Source: Acanthamoeba sp. SK_2022b | Taxonomy: Eukaryota > Discosea > Longamoebia > Acanthamoebidae | DNA length: 22,988 nucleotides | Assembly: GCA_027943245.1 (NCBI GenBank) | Contig: JANDJZ010001444.1 | Location: 1 to 22,988 of the forward strand | Direction of reading: 5' to 3' | Shown: positions 1 to 7,517 of the stretch, one piece after another | Layout: each line of letters begins with the position of its first letter | Position numbering within the stretch: position 1 is the stretch's first letter | The notes under the pieces: model-generated | Told to the model about the DNA's origin: nothing | Databases searched by the model: none | The model's input: only the letters and a program-made list of their open reading frames with translations | Program-made: the position numbers and the translations under genes

Positions 1-1
1 C

Positions 2-154
2 GACACGCTCGCCGTGCTGGAGTCGATGAAGATGGAGATCCCCGTGCACGCGCCGGTCACCGGCGTCGTGGGGAGCGTCCCGGTCGCGGAGGGCCAGATC
101 GTCCAGGAGGGCGACGTCGTGGTCGTCATCGAGGGGTCGTCGGCCGACGCCTGA
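2..154 (+). CDS. Biotin/lipoyl attachment-domain carrier protein, C-terminal part
   Basis: Only the last 50 residues are in the window; the 5' end lies upstream. The visible part contains ESMKMEIPV, the biotinylation signature of biotin carboxyl carrier domains with the acceptor lysine in MKM, followed by the second half of the flattened beta-barrel (A-P-V-x-G-V-V ... EGQIVQEGDVVVVIE). The protein ends shortly after the domain, which fits either the C-terminus of an acyl-CoA carboxylase alpha subunit or one of the small (~70 aa) stand-alone biotinylated proteins of actinobacteria; the missing N-terminus would decide. It would carry carboxyl groups for an acyl-CoA carboxylase in the cytoplasm. 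The thioesterase gene follows 22 nt downstream on the same strand, so lipid/acyl-CoA metabolism is a consistent setting. Family assignment is secure; exact partner enzyme is unknown. Confidence 0.85.
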   Translation, partial: DTLAVLESMKMEIPVHAPVTGVVGSVPVAEGQIVQEGDVVVVIEGSSADA

Positions 155-176
155 GCGGCTGCGGCAGGATGCCCGG

Positions 177-896
177 GTGACCGAGCACCTCGTCCCGCTG
201 CGCTGGTCGGACCTCGACTCCCTGCGCCACGTCAACAACGTCAAGTACGCCGTCGTGGCCGAGGAGGTGCAGTCGCGCCTCGTCGCCGAGGGCGTGCTGC
301 CCGCCGACCGCACCGTCGTGGCGGCCGAGGTGACCTACCGCTCGCCGATGCACCTGTCGACGCGTCCGGTCGTCGTGACCAGCGAGGTCGACGGCGACCG
401 GCTCGTGCAGGACCTGGCCATGGACGACGCCGACGGCGCCCGGCACGTGCACGCCCGGGTCGAGACCCGGTTCGGCGAGCGCGCGGGCACCACGTCGTCC
501 GCGCCGGACGTCGCCCTGCGCACGACCTACCGCCTGCGCGAGGTTGACGGCGGCCGTGACGGCCTGCTCGGCGTCGCCGGGCTGCTGGAGCTGGCGCAGG
601 AGAACCGGATCGCGTTCATCCACCGCTCGGGCATCGACCTGGGCGGCGCTGTGGTCGTGGTGTCGATGGCCCTGGACGTGCACGCCGACCTGCCCGCGGC
701 GGCGGGCGAGGTCACGACCGCGAGCTGGATCGGGCACGTCGGGTCGTCCTCGTACTCCATCGTCTCCGAGGTCGTCCACGACGGACGCGTGGTCGTGCGC
801 GGCCGGGCCGTGCTGGTGGCCTTCGACCTGGAGGCCGAGCGGTCGCGCCCGCTGGACGAGGCGACCCGCGCGCGGTTGGTCGAGCTCAGCGCCTAG
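177..896 (+). CDS. Acyl-CoA thioesterase, tandem hotdog (4HBT) fold
   Basis: The 239-residue product begins with RWSDLDSLRHVNNVKY, the D-x-D-x3-HVNN-x-Y catalytic signature of 4-hydroxybenzoyl-CoA-type thioesterases, in the first hotdog domain (about residues 5-115). A second, diverged hotdog repeat (about 120-235) carries LLELAQENRIAFIHR. The expected reaction is hydrolysis of acyl-CoA to free acid and CoA in the cytoplasm; the acyl chain preferred cannot be read from the sequence. The GTG start at 177 is chosen because the nearer ATG at 169 runs into a stop after three codons, and no good Shine-Dalgarno is present. Instead CAGGAT (165-170) stands 6 nt before the GTG, so transcription may begin at the start codon itself. 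The gene ends 1 nt from the convergent globin gene. Confidence 0.88.
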   Translation: MTEHLVPLRWSDLDSLRHVNNVKYAVVAEEVQSRLVAEGVLPADRTVVAAEVTYRSPMHLSTRPVVVTSEVDGDRLVQDLAMDDADGARHVHARVETRFGERAGTTSSAPDVALRTTYRLREVDGGRDGLLGVAGLLELAQENRIAFIHRSGIDLGGAVVVVSMALDVHADLPAAAGEVTTASWIGHVGSSSYSIVSEVVHDGRVVVRGRAVLVAFDLEAERSRPLDEATRARLVELSA

Positions 897-897
897 C

Positions 898-1290
898 TCA
901 GCCCGGCGTGTTCACCATGAACGTCGCCGCGTGCTGCACGTAGGCCCAGAACTGCGCGTCCAGCTCGGGCGGCAGCGCCGCCTTGTCGAGCCCCGCGCGG
1001 AAGTGGCGCAGCCAGGCGTCCCGCGCCGCGGTGTCGACGGCGTACGGGGCGTGGCGCATGCGCAGCCGCGGGTGGCCGCGGGTCTCGGAGTAGGTGCCGG
1101 GGCCGCCCCAGTACTGCTCGAGGAACATCGTGAACCGCTCCGCCGCCGGGCCGAGGTCCTCCTCGGGGTACATCGGCTTGAGCAGCGGGTCGGTGGCCAC
1201 GCCCTCGTAGAACGTCTCGACGATCAGGCGGATCGTGTCGTGCCCGCCGATCGCCTCGTAGAAGCTGACCTCGCCGTCCGCGGTCGTCAC
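898..1290 (-). CDS. glbO: Group II truncated haemoglobin (trHbO)
   Basis: This 130-residue protein has the full 2-on-2 globin pattern of the GlbO group. Visible haem-pocket residues are Tyr28 (B10), Tyr41 (CD1, in MYPEEDL), the proximal His80 (F8, in HPRLRMRHAPY) and Trp93 (G8), together with the family hallmark MFLEQYWGGPGTYSE. GlbO proteins bind O2 with high affinity and are linked to oxygen or peroxide/NO handling near the membrane; the role here is inferred from the family. The start is a GTG at 1290 with GGAGG 7 nt upstream. That GTG overlaps the TGA of the upstream MscS gene (1287-1289), so the two are translationally coupled and share the mscS promoter. The length matches the family. 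Confidence 0.95.
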   Translation of the reverse strand: MTTADGEVSFYEAIGGHDTIRLIVETFYEGVATDPLLKPMYPEEDLGPAAERFTMFLEQYWGGPGTYSETRGHPRLRMRHAPYAVDTAARDAWLRHFRAGLDKAALPPELDAQFWAYVQHAATFMVNTPG

Positions 1291-2204
1291 TGCTGTCCCT
1301 CCGTGGCCAGGGGCGCCGTCACGGTCGCCGGGATGCGGATGCCCGCCGCGTCGAAGCGGGTCTTGATGCGCTCGCGCAGCGCGCGCGAGACGTCCCACTG
1401 CTTGAGCGGCGCCGTCTTGACCAGCACGCGCAGCACCGGGCCGTCCTTGTCGAAGCGCTCGATGCCGGGCACCTCGGGCTCCTCCAGGATGTCGCCGCGG
1501 AAGGTCGCGTCCTCGTAGACCTCGTGCGCGACCTGCTTGAGGATCGCCTGCACCTGGTCGAGGTCGGACTCGTAGCCGACGGTGATGTCGAGCACCGAGC
1601 GCGCCCAGTTCTGGCTGAGGTTGCCGACGCGCAGCACCTCGCCGTTGCGGACGTACCAGACGGTGCCGCTGACGTCGCGCAGCCGCGTGACGCGCAGGCC
1701 GACCGCCTCGACGGTGCCGCTGGCCTCGCCGAGGTCGATGACGTCGCCGACGCCGTACTGGTCCTCCATGATCATGAAGACGCCGGAGAGGAAGTCCTTC
1801 ACCAGCGTCTGGGCGCCGAAGCCCACGGCCACGCCGACGATGCCGGCGCTGGCCAGCAGCGGGGCGATGTTCACGCCGAGGCGCGGCAGGATCGTCAGCA
1901 CCGCGATCGCGCCGATGACGCCGGTGACGATGCTCTTGAGCAGCGAGCCCATCGCCTCGGCGCGCTGGACGCGCCGGGCGTTGGCCCCCGGACGGAGCTC
2001 GGAGAAGAACTCGGCCGCCTTCCCGTGGCGCAGGACGCCGGGCACGGCGCCCTTGGAGGCGCGCTTGACGACTCGGTCGATCGCACGGTTGATCAGCCAC
2101 CGCGCGACGACGGCGAGGACGACGATGAGGGCGATGCCCGCGGCGTCCGTCGCGAGCTCCTCGAGCGACCAGGACGCGGGCAGGTCGAAGTCGAGGTACG
2201 GCAT
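1287..2204 (-). CDS. MscS-family small-conductance mechanosensitive channel
   Basis: The 305-residue protein has the compact MscS plan: a first membrane helix at about residues 20-38, a second at about 88-107, and the pore-lining third helix at about 111-143, rich in Gly/Ala (ASAGIVGVAVGFGAQTLVKDF). The cytoplasmic beta domain follows (GVGDVIDLGEASGTVEAVGLRVTRLRD is typical), then the mixed C-terminal domain to residue ~300. It would act as an inner-membrane release valve in hypo-osmotic shock. The ATG at 2204 has no Shine-Dalgarno; TACAGT (2216-2211 on the minus strand) sits 6 nt before it, suggesting a leaderless mRNA. The 3' end overlaps the globin start (GTGA), so channel and trHb are one transcription unit. 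An ORF running further 5' exists in frame but overlaps the divergent gene and lacks homology. Confidence 0.92.
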   Translation of the reverse strand: MPYLDFDLPASWSLEELATDAAGIALIVVLAVVARWLINRAIDRVVKRASKGAVPGVLRHGKAAEFFSELRPGANARRVQRAEAMGSLLKSIVTGVIGAIAVLTILPRLGVNIAPLLASAGIVGVAVGFGAQTLVKDFLSGVFMIMEDQYGVGDVIDLGEASGTVEAVGLRVTRLRDVSGTVWYVRNGEVLRVGNLSQNWARSVLDITVGYESDLDQVQAILKQVAHEVYEDATFRGDILEEPEVPGIERFDKDGPVLRVLVKTAPLKQWDVSRALRERIKTRFDAAGIRIPATVTAPLATEGQQ

Positions 2205-2210
2205 GGCTCC

Positions 2211-2230
2211 ACTGTACGGGCGGCTACGAT
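2211..2230. promoter_or_regulatory. Divergent -10 elements for mscS-glbO (minus) and the 2238 gene (plus)
   Basis: Two TAnnnT hexamers lie back to back in the 33-bp gap between start codons. TACAGT on the minus strand (2216-2211) is 6 nt from the mscS ATG, and TACGAT on the plus strand (2225-2230) is 7 nt from the ATG at 2238. Both spacings place the transcription start at or next to the A of ATG. The -35 regions would have to lie inside the opposite gene's 5' end or -10 area. Assignment is by pattern only. Confidence 0.55.
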
Positions 2231-2237
2231 GGGGGCC

Positions 2238-2513
2238 ATGAGCACCAAGCGCCTCGCCGCCGTCCTGGCCACCGTCGTCGTCTCGCTCGTCGCCACCGCC
2301 GGTCCCGCCGCGGCCGACGCGCCCTCGACGTGGGAGGACGCGCCGGAGCAGTCGCTGCTCGACTTCCTGATCCTCATCGTCGGCATCCCCGCCGCGCTGT
2401 TCGTCGTCATCGGCCTGCTGGCCGCCCTGGTCTCGCGCAACAACTACGTCCCGCCGCCGGCGGAGACCGCGCTCGTCCCGGCCGGCGACAAGGCCCCGGT
2501 CCAGCACCACTGA
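2238..2513 (+). CDS. Small exported or membrane-anchored protein of unknown function
   Basis: The 91-residue product starts with a classical Sec signal peptide: STKR positive end, hydrophobic core LAAVLATVVVSLVATA and a GPAAADA cleavage region near residue 28. A short polar stretch (APSTWEDAPEQS) follows, then a strong membrane helix at about residues 45-68 (LLDFLILIVGIPAALFVVIGLLAALV) and a basic, proline-rich C-terminal tail. After cleavage it would be a single-pass membrane protein with a very short outside segment. I do not recognise a named domain. The ATG at 2238 is preferred over the in-frame ATG at 2229 because TACGAT stands exactly 7 nt before it. The gene is divergent to mscS and ends before repeat A (2546). 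Confidence 0.72.
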   Translation: MSTKRLAAVLATVVVSLVATAGPAAADAPSTWEDAPEQSLLDFLILIVGIPAALFVVIGLLAALVSRNNYVPPPAETALVPAGDKAPVQHH

Positions 2514-2545
2514 CCTCCCGGAGGGGACTCACCCTCCGAGACCGC

Positions 2546-2622
2546 GTCACCTCCTCGCTGAGCGTGACGTTGTTGAGGTGACACGCCGTGTCTCGCCGCA
2601 ACAACGTCACGCTCAGTGCGTT
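2546..2622 (+). repeat. Copy A of a 77-bp palindromic repeat (inverted partner at 3661-3737)
   Basis: This unit contains two perfect 18-bp inverted arms, CTGAGCGTGACGTTGTTG at 2558-2575 and its reverse complement at 2599-2616, around a 23-bp centre that holds a nested 5-bp stem (GACAC/GTGTC). It is bounded by GTCACCTCCTCG on the left and TGCGTT on the right. The reverse complement of 3661-3737 matches it at 73 of 77 positions by hand alignment. The right edge abuts the stop codon of the minus-strand DUF559 gene (2623-2625). It could serve as a transcription terminator, a REPIN-like element or one end of a mobile cassette. Confidence 0.9.
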
Positions 2623-3585
2623 CTAGCGCCAGCGCCTCGCCGGTGGCCATGCCTCCCACCACGGCGGCGTCTCGAGTGACCACCGCTGCGGGAGAGCCCG
2701 GCGACGGGCGGTCTCGAACCCTTGCCGTAGTCGCGTCACCAGGACGTCCGGTCGTCGGTGGTCCAGGGCGGAGACTCGGACGACGAAGAGCCCAAGGCGC
2801 TCGAGGCGTTCCTCGCGCGAGTTGTCGGCGGCATGGGTCCGCTCCTGGCGGTGCCCGGCGCCGTCGGATTCCACGACGAGGCCGACCGACGGCACGAGCA
2901 GGTCGACGACCCCCGCCAGCGTGCCGTCCGGCCCGAAGACCGGCGGGTTGACCAGGGCGTCGCGCAGCCCGGCTCGGCGGACGGCGACGTGGCGCGTGCG
3001 AGACTCCGCTGGACTGGCCGACCGGGCCGATGCCAGCGCGAGCGCAGCGCGGGTCTGCGCGATCCCGCGGGTCTTCGCGTGCTCGTCCAGGACTCGGCGG
3101 ACGTTGTCGACGGTCGTGCGGCTGCCCCCGCGGACCGTGGACACGCACGTGTCCAGCGCCACGAGCGCCTCCTGCTCGTCGGCGGCGTCGAGCGCGAGGT
3201 CGTACGCGGCGCGGGCGAGCGTCGTGACCCGGATGCCGTCGACCCGCTCCACCTCGTGGTCGTGCACGGCGCGGCGCGTGGGACGAAGTCCGGGTCGGCC
3301 CCGGTGCTGGCCGCGGGCCGGCGAGCACACGACGACGGGTAGCGGACGCATCGCGCGATCGAGGCCGTCGACGTCCGCCACGCCGTGGAGAAGTGCGGCG
3401 GCCCAGCCCGTCAGGACGTCCGACGGGGTCATCAGCGCTGCCGCGTCCAACACCCGCTGCCGGGCGTCGTCGGTGCTCCAAGCCGGGCGCACGACGCCGC
3501 GGTAGGGGTGCGTCCACGCTGTGCGCAGCTCCCAGGCGGAGGCGGCGGAACCCAGGGCGGAACGGTACGGCTGCGACTCGTGCAT
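2623..3585 (-). CDS. AbiEi-like winged-helix / DUF559 PD-(D/E)XK nuclease-domain protein
   Basis: The 320-residue protein has the layout common in actinobacterial AbiEi/DUF559 proteins. Its N-terminal part (about residues 20-70) carries the P-Y-R-G-V-x-R-P and LTGWAAALLHG features seen next to winged-helix antitoxin-like domains. The C-terminal part (about 190-295) is a Vsr-like nuclease core with Glu194 (SPAES), Asp228 (GVVDLLV) and Glu239-x-Asp241-Gly (VVESDGAGHR), then a basic helix and LGLFVVRVS. DNA cleavage or nicking is the family expectation, not shown. The start at 3585 is uncertain: AGGGG is almost adjacent to the ATG, and the frame stays open to 3693 inside repeat B. No partner toxin is visible. 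The gene lies entirely between inverted repeats A and B, which is its oddest property and suggests a transferable unit. Confidence 0.75.
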   Translation of the reverse strand: MHESQPYRSALGSAASAWELRTAWTHPYRGVVRPAWSTDDARQRVLDAAALMTPSDVLTGWAAALLHGVADVDGLDRAMRPLPVVVCSPARGQHRGRPGLRPTRRAVHDHEVERVDGIRVTTLARAAYDLALDAADEQEALVALDTCVSTVRGGSRTTVDNVRRVLDEHAKTRGIAQTRAALALASARSASPAESRTRHVAVRRAGLRDALVNPPVFGPDGTLAGVVDLLVPSVGLVVESDGAGHRQERTHAADNSREERLERLGLFVVRVSALDHRRPDVLVTRLRQGFETARRRALPQRWSLETPPWWEAWPPARRWR

Positions 3586-3660
3586 CCCCTCACGCTCGAG
3601 CCGGTGTTCACTGACCCGCGAGCCCCGCGACCTGCCCTGTGGACCTTCGCACGCGTCCAC

Positions 3661-3737
3661 AACGCACTGAGCGTGACGTCGTTGCGGCAACACACGGCGT
3701 GTCGCCTCAACAACGTCACGCTCAGCGAGGAGGTGAC
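3661..3737 (-). repeat. Copy B of the 77-bp palindromic repeat, inverted relative to copy A
   Basis: Arms are CTGAGCGTGACGTCGTTG (3667-3684) and CAACAACGTCACGCTCAG (3708-3725), complementary except for one position. Outside them lie AACGCA (3661-3666) and CGAGGAGGTGAC (3726-3737), the reverse complements of the edges of copy A. Four substitutions separate the copies. A separate 6-bp hairpin, GTGGAC (3639-3644) with GTCCAC (3655-3660), touches its left edge. Copy B lies just 3' of the pepN stop codon (3760) and 5' of the DUF559 gene, both on the minus strand. Confidence 0.9.
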
Positions 3738-3759
3738 TTCCCGAGGGAGGTGGGGACTC

Positions 3760-6288
3760 CTAGCGGGGGAGGACGCCCTGGGCGTGGAGGGCGCGGGCCA
3801 GGTCGTCGCGGCCCTCGAGCACGTAGCGGCGCGACGCGGCGCCGGCCTGGCTGCGCTCGAGCCAGGCGTCGACCTTGCGCAGCGTCTCGACGGACGGGTT
3901 GGCCAGCGGGAACAGGTGGATCAGCGCGACCTGGCCGATCCAGACGCCCTGGTCCTCGATGATCGTCTCGGCCATGTCCAGGTACGCGTCGACGTACGGC
4001 TCCAGCACGTCCGCCTGGCCCGCCACCTGGAAGGCGCCGGCGATCGAGCGGCGCGTCTCGTTCGGCACCGACGGGTCCTGGGTGACGAGCCGGAACGCCT
4101 CGGCCTTGGCCTCGGCGTCCGGGCGGATCGCCCGGGCGGCGGCCGCGTGCTCCTGGCCCGAGATCGTCGGGTCGGCGGCCAGCTCGGCGTCGATGGCCGA
4201 CGCGTCGGCGGCACCGAGGCGGGCCAGTGCCGTGGTGAACGTCCAGCGCAGGTCGGCGTCCACCGTCAGCCCCGGCAGCGAGCCGTCGAGCAGCGAGCGC
4301 ACCTGCTGCGGGTCGCGGGACGCCGAGGCGTACGCCCGGGCCAGCGCCAGCTGGTGGTCGCTGCCCGGCTCGGCGGCCTGCAGCAGCGCGAGCACGCCGG
4401 CCTCCCAGCGCGCCGCCAGCTCCGGACGCGCGTCCGGGTGGGCGTACAGGTGCACGGCCGTGCCGCCCTGGCGCAGCAGCGAGCCGACCGCGGTCAGGTC
4501 GGTCTCGGAGCCGACGCCGGACAGCACGAGCGAGACGAACGCGTCGGCCGACAGCTCGCCGTCGCGCGTCATGTCCCAGGCCGAGCCCCAGCACAGCGCC
4601 CGGGGGAGCGGGTCGGCGATCGTCGCGATCGACTCGATCAGCGTCGCCGACGAGCGCTCGTCCAGGCGGATCTTGGCGTAGGTGAGGTCGTCGTCGTTGA
4701 GCAGCAGCAGCGCCGGCTGCGGGCGTCCGACGAGCTGCGGCACCTCGGTGCGCTCGCCCTCGACGTCCAGCTCGATCCGGTCGGTGCGCACCAGGCGGCC
4801 GTCGACCTCGTCGTACAGGCCCACGGCGATGCGGTGACGGCGGATGGTCGGGTACGCCTCGACCGCGCTCTGCTCGATCGCGAACGAGGAGTAGGCCCCG
4901 TCGGCGTCCAGCTCGAACGACGGACGCAGCGTGTTGACGCCGGACGTCTGCAGCCACTCTTTGGCCCACGAGCCCAGCTCGCGGCCAGACGCGGCCTCCA
5001 GCTCGACGAGCAGGTCCTCCAGCGTCGTGTTGCCGTAGGCGTGCTTGGCGAAGTACGCGCGCAGGCCGGTGAAGAAGTCGTCCTCGCCGACCCAGGCCAC
5101 GAGCTGCTTGAGCGACGACGCGCCCTTGGCGTAGGTGATGCCGTCGAAGTTGGCCTCGACCGCGTGCAGGTCGTAGTTGTCCGCGGCGATCGGGTGGGTC
5201 GAGGGCAGCTGGTCCTGGCGGTAGGCCCAGTTCTTGCGCGCGTTGGTGAACGTCGTCCACGCGTCCGGGAAGCGGGTGCCGCCGTTGACCAGGGCGTAGG
5301 TGGCGGCGAACTCGGCGAACGACTCGTTCAGCCACAGGTCGTCCCACCACTTCATCGTCACGAGGTCGCCGAACCACATGTGGGCCATCTCGTGCAGGAT
5401 CGTGTTGGCTCGCGTCTCGTACGCCGACACCGTCTGGCGGCTGCGGAACAGGTACTCGTCGCGGAAGGTCACGCAGCCCGCGTTCTCCATCGCGCCCATG
5501 TTGTACTCGGGCACGAACAGCTGGTCGTACTTGCCGAACGGGTACGCCATCTGGAACTTGCCCTCGAAGAACGCGAAGCCCTGCTTGGTGATCTCGAGGA
5601 TGTCGTCGGCGTCCAGGTGCTCGCGCAGCGACTGGCGGCAGAACAGTCCGAGCGGGATCTCGCCGTGCTCGCCGACGTAGACGTCGCGGACCTCGGCGTA
5701 CTCGCCGGCCACCAGCGCGGTGATGTAGGTCGACATGCGCTTGGTCGGCGCGAAGTGCCACGTGGTGACGCCGGGCGCGGAGTCCTCGGGCGCGGGCGTC
5801 GGGGAGTTCGACACGACCGCCCAGTGCGCCGGCGCGGTCACGTGGAAGGTGAACTCGGCCTTGAGGTCGGGCTGCTCGAAGGTCGCGAAGACGCGGCGGG
5901 CGTCCGGCACCTCGAACTGGGTGTAGAGGTAGACGCGCTCGTCGACCGGGTCGACGAAGCGGTGCAGGCCCTCGCCCGAGCGCGAGTAGGCGCAGGTGCC
6001 CTCGACGCGCAGCTCGTTCTGCTCGCGCAGGCCGCTGATCGGCAGCCGGCTGTCGGCGTAGGCCGAGACGTCCACGGGCTCGCCGTTGAGCGTCGCGGAG
6101 GAGATCTCGCCGTCGACGAGGTCGACGAAGGTGGACGCCCCGGGGGTCGCCTCGAAGCGGATGACGGTCGTGGACCCGAAGCGCTCGGTGGAGTCGACGG
6201 ACAGGTCCAGCCACACCTCGTAGGTGGACGGCTTGACGACGGTGGCGCGCTCGGCGGCTTCGGCGCGCGTGAGGTTGGTGCCTGGCAT
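3760..6288 (-). CDS. pepN: Aminopeptidase N (M1 family zinc metallopeptidase)
   Basis: The product (842 aa from the ATG at 6288) is a full-length actinobacterial PepN. The N-terminal beta domain spans about residues 1-200. The catalytic domain shows the substrate-binding GAMEN motif (about 265-269), the zinc site HEMAH (about 299-303) and the third ligand Glu322 in [10 protein letters not shown]. The C-terminal helical ERAP1-like domain (about 520-842) completes the protein. It removes N-terminal residues from peptides in the cytoplasm. MPGTNLT is the usual beginning of actinobacterial PepN, so 6288 is preferred; an in-frame ATG at 6297 would add three residues. AAGCAT lies 7 nt before the chosen ATG. 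The gene is divergent from the ligase gene at 6369 and is followed by repeat B. Confidence 0.96.
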   Translation of the reverse strand: MPGTNLTRAEAAERATVVKPSTYEVWLDLSVDSTERFGSTTVIRFEATPGASTFVDLVDGEISSATLNGEPVDVSAYADSRLPISGLREQNELRVEGTCAYSRSGEGLHRFVDPVDERVYLYTQFEVPDARRVFATFEQPDLKAEFTFHVTAPAHWAVVSNSPTPAPEDSAPGVTTWHFAPTKRMSTYITALVAGEYAEVRDVYVGEHGEIPLGLFCRQSLREHLDADDILEITKQGFAFFEGKFQMAYPFGKYDQLFVPEYNMGAMENAGCVTFRDEYLFRSRQTVSAYETRANTILHEMAHMWFGDLVTMKWWDDLWLNESFAEFAATYALVNGGTRFPDAWTTFTNARKNWAYRQDQLPSTHPIAADNYDLHAVEANFDGITYAKGASSLKQLVAWVGEDDFFTGLRAYFAKHAYGNTTLEDLLVELEAASGRELGSWAKEWLQTSGVNTLRPSFELDADGAYSSFAIEQSAVEAYPTIRRHRIAVGLYDEVDGRLVRTDRIELDVEGERTEVPQLVGRPQPALLLLNDDDLTYAKIRLDERSSATLIESIATIADPLPRALCWGSAWDMTRDGELSADAFVSLVLSGVGSETDLTAVGSLLRQGGTAVHLYAHPDARPELAARWEAGVLALLQAAEPGSDHQLALARAYASASRDPQQVRSLLDGSLPGLTVDADLRWTFTTALARLGAADASAIDAELAADPTISGQEHAAAARAIRPDAEAKAEAFRLVTQDPSVPNETRRSIAGAFQVAGQADVLEPYVDAYLDMAETIIEDQGVWIGQVALIHLFPLANPSVETLRKVDAWLERSQAGAASRRYVLEGRDDLARALHAQGVLPR

Positions 6289-6355
6289 GTCGCCCATGCT
6301 TTCACGGGGTGTGGCACGTCACGAGAGCGGACCGTGCGACGCCAGGGGATTCGGG

Positions 6356-6361
6356 CAGGAT
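6356..6361 (+). promoter_or_regulatory. Putative -10 (CAGGAT) for a leaderless ligase-reductase mRNA
   Basis: CAGGAT lies 7 nt before the ATG at 6369, in the same arrangement as before the genes at 177 and 21553. The preceding GGGCAGG could alternatively act as a distant Shine-Dalgarno. No convincing -35 is seen. Confidence 0.4.
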
Positions 6362-6368
6362 GGTCGCC

Positions 6369-7517
6369 ATGGAGATCCCCTTCGCCGCCTCCGAGCGGTC
6401 GACCCTGGGCATCGAGTGGGAGCTCGCCCTCGTCGACCAGGACAGCGGCGACCTGCGCCAGGTGGCGCAGACCGTCCTGGACGCCGTCGAGCCGCCGGGC
6501 GGGGGAGAGCACCCCACGATCCGCCAGGAGCTGCTGCTCAACACCGTCGAGGTCGTCACCGGCGTGTGCCGCACGGTCAAGGAGGCCGGCGACGACCTGC
6601 AGCGCAGCATCGAGCGCATCCGCGAGGTCACCGACCCGCTGCGCGTCGAGCTCATGTGCGCCGGCACCCACCCGTTCGCGCACTGGGGCCACCAGAAGGT
6701 CACCGACAAGGAGCGCTACGCCACGCTCATCGACCGCACCCAGTGGTGGGGCCGCCAGATGCTGATCTACGGCGTCCACGTGCACGTCGGCATCGAGGAC
6801 CGCGACAAGGTGCTGCCGATCAGCCGGGCGCTGCTGACGTTCTTCGGCCACCTGCAGGCGCTGAGCGCCTCGTCCCCGTTCTGGGGCGGCAAGGACACCG
6901 GGTACGCCTCCAACCGCGCGCTCATGTTCCAGCAGCTGCCCACCGCCGGGCTGCCGTTCCAGTTCGAGCAGTGGTCCCAGCTCGAGGGCTACGTGGACGA
7001 CATGCTCAAGACCGGCGTCATCGACGTCTTCGACGAGATCCGCTGGGACATCCGGCCCTCGCCCAAGTTCGGGACGCTCGAGGTGCGGGTGTGCGACGGC
7101 ATCCCGAGCCTGCAGGAGCTGCTGAGCGTCTCGGCGCTCATCCACTGCCTGGTCGAGCACTTCTCGCGCGAGCTGGACGCCGGGCGCGAGCTGCCGCACC
7201 TGCCGCCGTGGTTCGCCCAGGAGAACAAGTGGCGCGCCGCCCGCTACGGCATGGAGGCGATCCTCATCCTCGACCACACCGCCGAGGAGGAGCTGGTCAC
7301 GACGCACCTGGAGCGGGTCCTGCCGATGCTCGAGCCGGTCGCCGCCGACCTGGGCTGCCTCGACGAGCTCGCGGGCGTCGCGCGGATGGTCACCGACGGT
7401 GCGTCCTACGAGCGCCAGCGGGCCGTCGCCGCGCGGCACCAGGGCGAGCTGGGGCCGGTGGTCGCGTCGCTGGTCGAGGAAATGCGCGCGGGCCGTCCGG
7501 TGTTGCCCCAGTCATGA
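6369..7517 (+). CDS. Glutamate-cysteine ligase-like carboxylate-amine ligase (GCS2/YbdK family)
   Basis: The 382-residue protein has the GCS2 fold signature from its N-terminus ([13 protein letters not shown], where family members usually read G-x-E-x-E), then [30 protein letters not shown] and the C-terminal [15 protein letters not shown]. These correspond to the ATP/Mg and glutamate-binding strands of YbdK-type ligases. The likely reaction is ATP-dependent joining of glutamate to cysteine or another amine; true gamma-glutamylcysteine synthesis is inference, since YbdK members often have weak or unknown activity. The ATG at 6369 fits the promoter spacing better than the in-frame ATG at 6360. 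The stop overlaps the start of the DsbA-family reductase (ATGA at 7514-7517), tying this enzyme to thiol chemistry. Divergent to pepN. Confidence 0.88.
   Translation: MEIPFAASERSTLGIEWELALVDQDSGDLRQVAQTVLDAVEPPGGGEHPTIRQELLLNTVEVVTGVCRTVKEAGDDLQRSIERIREVTDPLRVELMCAGTHPFAHWGHQKVTDKERYATLIDRTQWWGRQMLIYGVHVHVGIEDRDKVLPISRALLTFFGHLQALSASSPFWGGKDTGYASNRALMFQQLPTAGLPFQFEQWSQLEGYVDDMLKTGVIDVFDEIRWDIRPSPKFGTLEVRVCDGIPSLQELLSVSALIHCLVEHFSRELDAGRELPHLPPWFAQENKWRAARYGMEAILILDHTAEEELVTTHLERVLPMLEPVAADLGCLDELAGVARMVTDGASYERQRAVAARHQGELGPVVASLVEEMRAGRPVLPQS

Noticed and set aside
1524..2237. Long N-terminal extension of the small membrane protein
   Set aside because: It would lie antisense to mscS and place the signal peptide in the middle of the protein.
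3586..3693. 5' extension of the DUF559 protein into repeat B
   Set aside because: The extra residues are encoded by the palindrome and its flank and show no family resemblance; the MHESQPYRS start is closer to the usual length.
2546..3737. Conventional insertion sequence
   Set aside because: Inverted ends are present, but no transposase motif (DDE, HUH or serine/tyrosine recombinase) is in the enclosed protein and I see no target duplication. Kept as repeats plus a finding only.
3385..6765. Open frame of 1126 codons on the plus strand opposite pepN
   Set aside because: It is the mirror of pepN in a GC-rich sequence: composition dominated by Arg, Gly, Val and Leu, no domain, and it crosses repeat B and the pepN-ligase divergent promoter.
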